IMG/VR virus record: IMGVR_UViG_3300044825_000162
Coordinates: 1-22,644 of that record
DNA from: a virus
Strand: one strand, 5' to 3'
DNA: 22,644 bases
Shown here: positions 20,501 through 22,644 of the stretch, one piece after another
Numbering within the stretch: the first letter of the stretch is position 1
How the letters are laid out: every line of letters starts with the position of its first letter
The notes under the pieces: generated by a model
The model's input: only the letters and a program-made list of their open reading frames with translations
Databases searched by the model: none
What the model was told of the DNA's origin: nothing
Program-made: the position numbers and the translations under genes

Positions 20501-22644
20501 GGCTACATTCCGCCGAACATGGAAGAAATCTTCCCTAATAGGGAGACAATGTTCACTCTTAATCAGGATTCTTTCTTCTCTGACGATGGGGAAAGATTGT
20601 TGTCGTTGAACTCTGATTACGTTCGTCGGACTGTTGACAGTTCTAGCAAAGATTTCACGATGATTACCGACAACACTGACCCGTTCTTTAAAGCGGTTGA
20701 GTCAATGTCTACTTTCGGCACTAATCCATTTGACGAGTACGCATACCTATCCGAGAACTTAGAGTTGCAGAGGTCGTTGTTGCCTTCGGCTGAGGCGAAC
20801 TTGGGCGGACTGGTGCTGGAACGTATGGGCAGAGAAGCGGAATTGAAGTCTGCTATTGGGCAGAAGGGTGGTACTATTTCCGCCGCCAAACGTCTAGAGG
20901 AAAAAGCCCGCGGTGCCGCCGAAACAGTACGTCGTTCAACTGAGGCTATTGAAATTCCCGACGGCCAGGGCGGGACAGCAAGCATTACACGCGAGGAAGC
21001 ATTAGCAAGATTGGGTAAGGATGCGCGCCGTATTGCGCGCGAAGAAAAGAAACTGGCTAAGGCCATTAGCGACGACCCGATTATGAAAGAGGCCCGCACT
21101 GCGGGCAAGACATACGAGCGCGTCCAGGCCAGTTTCGATTCAGCCAAGGCATTGCGCGCTGAGGCAGGTGATTGGGAGCAGACATACGGTGCATCGTATC
21201 GTGAAGATTTGATGGCATTGGAACAGGTTTTGGCGGACCGTCCCCCGAAGGGGGCCGCGGCCGAAGTTGTGAACGAATGGCAGAACCAGTTGACCAATGT
21301 GTTTTCCCAGATTCGCAACCCGCAGATTTTTACTGAACCTCAGCGTAATGCTATGGAGCGCATCATGCTCCAGAAGAAGGGGCTAGAGGCGCAGATTGCG
21401 ATATTGGAACAGACGGTTGACTTTGGCAACTTGATGTTGAAGCGAGCCGAGTCAGGCGAACTTGCTGGCAGGATTGTCCAGGACCTGAAAGATGGTTGGG
21501 GTGCTATTGAATCGTTGGGTGTTCAGATGCCTCCCGATTTGCGTGACCTGATGTTCAACCGTATTGATAACCTGAGCAACCCTAAGGAATTCAACAAGTT
21601 CCTAGATGCCTACTTCCGGTATCAGCGGTTCTTCAAGGTGACCGCCATGCTTACGCCTGGCTTTATTGTGCGCAACGCTATGACCGCGGCTTTCAACAAC
21701 TATGTGGCTGGTGTTACGACAGGCGAGATTGCTGATGCCATTAAGTTCTCGCAGAACTCGTTGAAGCATGGGTCCGCTAAGGCATTGGAGATGGTGCCTG
21801 CGGTTGACCGCAAGTTGTATGATGAGGCGTTTAATGTCGTCATGGCCACTGGCGCAGGCCAGACTGCCGACGACTTCTTCTACCCTATCGCATCCGAAAA
21901 GGGTCAGCGTTGGCTGAACTCCAAGATTGTTTCCAAGTGGCGTGGACGTAACGAGCAGGTGGAAATGGCCGCGCGTATGGCGTTGGCTTTGTCCTCGCTG
22001 AAGAAGAACCTTGGGTTCGATGGGGCGGTTGCCCAGGTTAACCGCTATCACTTCGACTATACGGACCTGAGCAGACTGGACGAGATTGCCAAGACGGTTG
22101 TCCCGTTCTGGACGTTCGCCACTAGGAACATTCCGCTTCAGATTATGAACCAGATTGCACGACCCAGTTTGTATCGTGCGTATGATTCGCTGGAGCGCAA
22201 CTTTGAGATTGACGAGAACTTGGTTCTTCCTCAGTGGGTGGCGGCCAACCGTCCCATTAGTGGGCCGGGTGGCCGGGTGTTCATGCCCGATTTGCCGTTT
22301 ATTGATATGGAGAACCAGTTGCGTCAGTTTGCTGACCCAATGCGGTTGGCGTCCCAGTTGAACCCGGCTGTCCGTCTGCCGATTGAGTTGCTGGGCGAAC
22401 GCCAGTTGGGCTTGGACATCCCGTTCTCCGATAAGCCGTATCAGGTGCGTGGGCCGCTGGATATTCCTGCGGCTATTGGTGGTGCGCTATTTGGGCAGAC
22501 CACCCAGACCGCTGACGGGCAGATGGTCACATCATCCAAGGCTGGGTATGCGCTACCAAGTTTGTTCCCAACTCTGGCTTTGGCACAGCGTCTGGTGCCA
22601 CAGGCCGGTGGCAAGGAATCATATGTTGAGCGTCAACCCTATAG
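17504..22644 (+). CDS. Giant virion/ejection protein, 5' part (>=1713 codons)
   Basis: An open frame begins at ATG 17504 (MGKYSDLFANAAGSASTSRI) and runs to the right edge without a stop, so the gene is truncated by the window. GKYSDLFANAAG at the start is repeated as GKYADLFSNIQG about 47 residues later. Most of the protein is helical, with a coiled-coil region around residues 640-750. Near the end are LTPGFIVRNAMTAAFNNYVAG (residues about 1383-1403) and YTDLSRLDEIAKTVVPFWTF followed by RNIPLQI (about 1519-1545). I recognise these as conserved in giant last-position virion proteins of environmental phages. No tape-measure-like hydrophobic repeats, peptidase or lysozyme residues are obvious. 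A large internal ejection protein, or polyvalent-protein-like injected protein, is the best guess. Confidence 0.8.
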   Translation, partial: MGKYSDLFANAAGSASTSRIAPEAAELASAVQSAQYRIGSSPAVASSGKYADLFSNIQGIAAGQKKPSRGLWGAVGGGLMKGLEGLGYVLGTPVRATASVAKEITDVIEGRGFSPSDLVKQVADKNFYPSTLIKKTGNSWLDSTFGFAADVLADPTTYVTFGASAWAGKAGRLALAAKAAEAANIAKAPGLANKLDEIARLGVHADLTDAERALLNAPKGVSWTFGPSRGQIIGKEGTALRRASDVLSETVGKTTARTRAAIGDLPFLEPVQKVVFNKSIRDSDLIMLGRRGATYKPQDIVERLAGYSSAQRGKAMGRAFIAKIGSENQQLAKEISEFERATGLRVSSFIEDPNLPRPPEAQAVLAKTEDFLARARQAANDTTAEFAARRGVRTYDIGHQDNYVPHTLSEDARAWLASKRWRGTKYASFVQQVLDLSPDEFIKGPAVMRARKLGPGKVWLDEQLATGSIDEVNRITQQKLGFKWFEDDGATYLNSYINSLGSQMKRVGFTDRLFDYGVDVVKAIDYKLIPDQEVVKSWRSATRAWNRMLGAVTAEKGKLGTQAASVLRKGENVARQVIQDNNTKLIFSQGEIARIQQELSQARYFLDVASERASQRGGNLQQTFESTVAPFRARLQEVEQALSTNDQLELAAVMYLEETHAMMFPKMKNRPTDPRVMAEQILAKNESRATARVKALETRIARLKRSLGERGKTAKGIRRTEAEIENIKDEIAIYQSQIDNVTEVIGRQTETFPDGYYVLDANKVDWMLQTDRSVIPSVDFDPGDPDAIIFKAPDPKSWAMIDPAEDVESAKYFFDNLGRAFQMEMERFGPEAAEQGALFAGAWNDLVSGRGSINMWSMQNQELEFLFQYAEQYKKYLDDVLQNGPDDFFEEQFKVFSILATENMASFFAKAQNEGLNLSDFADDPAGVVRQIFVNISEIATRKGDFAPAGNKGIAGIYLPEELYEFMDTNYYRAANVGNEPPFESAQELLTGVDKQTAPGYIPPNMEEIFPNRETMFTLNQDSFFSDDGERLLSLNSDYVRRTVDSSSKDFTMITDNTDPFFKAVESMSTFGTNPFDEYAYLSENLELQRSLLPSAEANLGGLVLERMGREAELKSAIGQKGGTISAAKRLEEKARGAAETVRRSTEAIEIPDGQGGTASITREEALARLGKDARRIAREEKKLAKAISDDPIMKEARTAGKTYERVQASFDSAKALRAEAGDWEQTYGASYREDLMALEQVLADRPPKGAAAEVVNEWQNQLTNVFSQIRNPQIFTEPQRNAMERIMLQKKGLEAQIAILEQTVDFGNLMLKRAESGELAGRIVQDLKDGWGAIESLGVQMPPDLRDLMFNRIDNLSNPKEFNKFLDAYFRYQRFFKVTAMLTPGFIVRNAMTAAFNNYVAGVTTGEIADAIKFSQNSLKHGSAKALEMVPAVDRKLYDEAFNVVMATGAGQTADDFFYPIASEKGQRWLNSKIVSKWRGRNEQVEMAARMALALSSLKKNLGFDGAVAQVNRYHFDYTDLSRLDEIAKTVVPFWTFATRNIPLQIMNQIARPSLYRAYDSLERNFEIDENLVLPQWVAANRPISGPGGRVFMPDLPFIDMENQLRQFADPMRLASQLNPAVRLPIELLGERQLGLDIPFSDKPYQVRGPLDIPAAIGGALFGQTTQTADGQMVTSSKAGYALPSLFPTLALAQRLVPQAGGKESYVERQPY

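Noticed and set aside
22632-22644. CCCTATAG at the window end resembling CCCTATAG at 1667-1673
   Set aside because: The match is eight bases or fewer, and the end copy is inside the giant coding frame. Not enough to propose terminal repeats or circular overlap.

Overview
The window is part of a tailed bacteriophage genome (Caudoviricetes), most likely podovirus-like. It carries a complete packaging and capsid module: small-terminase-like HTH protein, large terminase, portal, scaffold and major capsid protein. An adaptor, a nozzle-like protein and several Ala/Gln-rich probable internal virion proteins follow. No tape-measure, tail-tube or sheath gene is seen. The genome resembles uncultured environmental (marine or freshwater) phages. 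The host cannot be fixed from the sequence. A two-helix r1t-like holin, frequent GTG starts and middling GC are weak hints of an actinobacterial host. There are no ribosomal, metabolic, tRNA, IS or CRISPR features.

Layout: (1) Positions 1-309 are non-coding and unusual. They hold a canonical G-quadruplex motif, two inverted DnaA-box-like sites flanking a perfect 14-bp palindrome, an AT-rich stretch and a leftward promoter candidate. This could be a replication origin or control region. (2) Positions 310-1571 on the minus strand hold five very small, strongly basic genes, each overlapping the next by one base. One of them (50 aa, 1204-1356) is easy to miss. They include a DUF5872-type protein and other short families that recur in environmental phages without known function. 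(3) Positions 1572-1689 are a divergent intergenic region with two C-tracts. (4) From 1690 rightward everything is on the plus strand: the small-terminase-like gene, a 45-aa zinc-ribbon miniprotein, then five tail-fibre or appendage genes (2288-5425). Two of the fibre genes are a polyglycine-rich fibre and a protein built of about eleven 20-residue repeats. (5) Next come TerL, a second zinc-ribbon miniprotein, two membrane miniproteins (one holin-like), portal, scaffold and major capsid protein, ending at a strong intrinsic terminator (11294-11340). (6) After the terminator come a histone-tail-like basic protein, a Cys/His miniprotein, the head-tail adaptor, the nozzle-like protein, a beta-rich small protein and three probable internal virion proteins. 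Last is a giant ORF (at least 1713 codons) that starts at 17504 and is still open at the right edge.

How it fits together: the plus-strand block is a late morphogenesis operon with tight coupling (many TAATG/ATGA overlaps). The terminator after the capsid gene splits it into two expression segments. A 27-base sequence is shared at the same distance upstream of the starts at 2288 and 11385, with a shorter version before the scaffold gene, so it may be a phage-specific control element. The most promising undescribed material is the basic-protein cassette beside the origin-like region, the shared intergenic element, the 20-residue-repeat protein and the giant terminal ORF.
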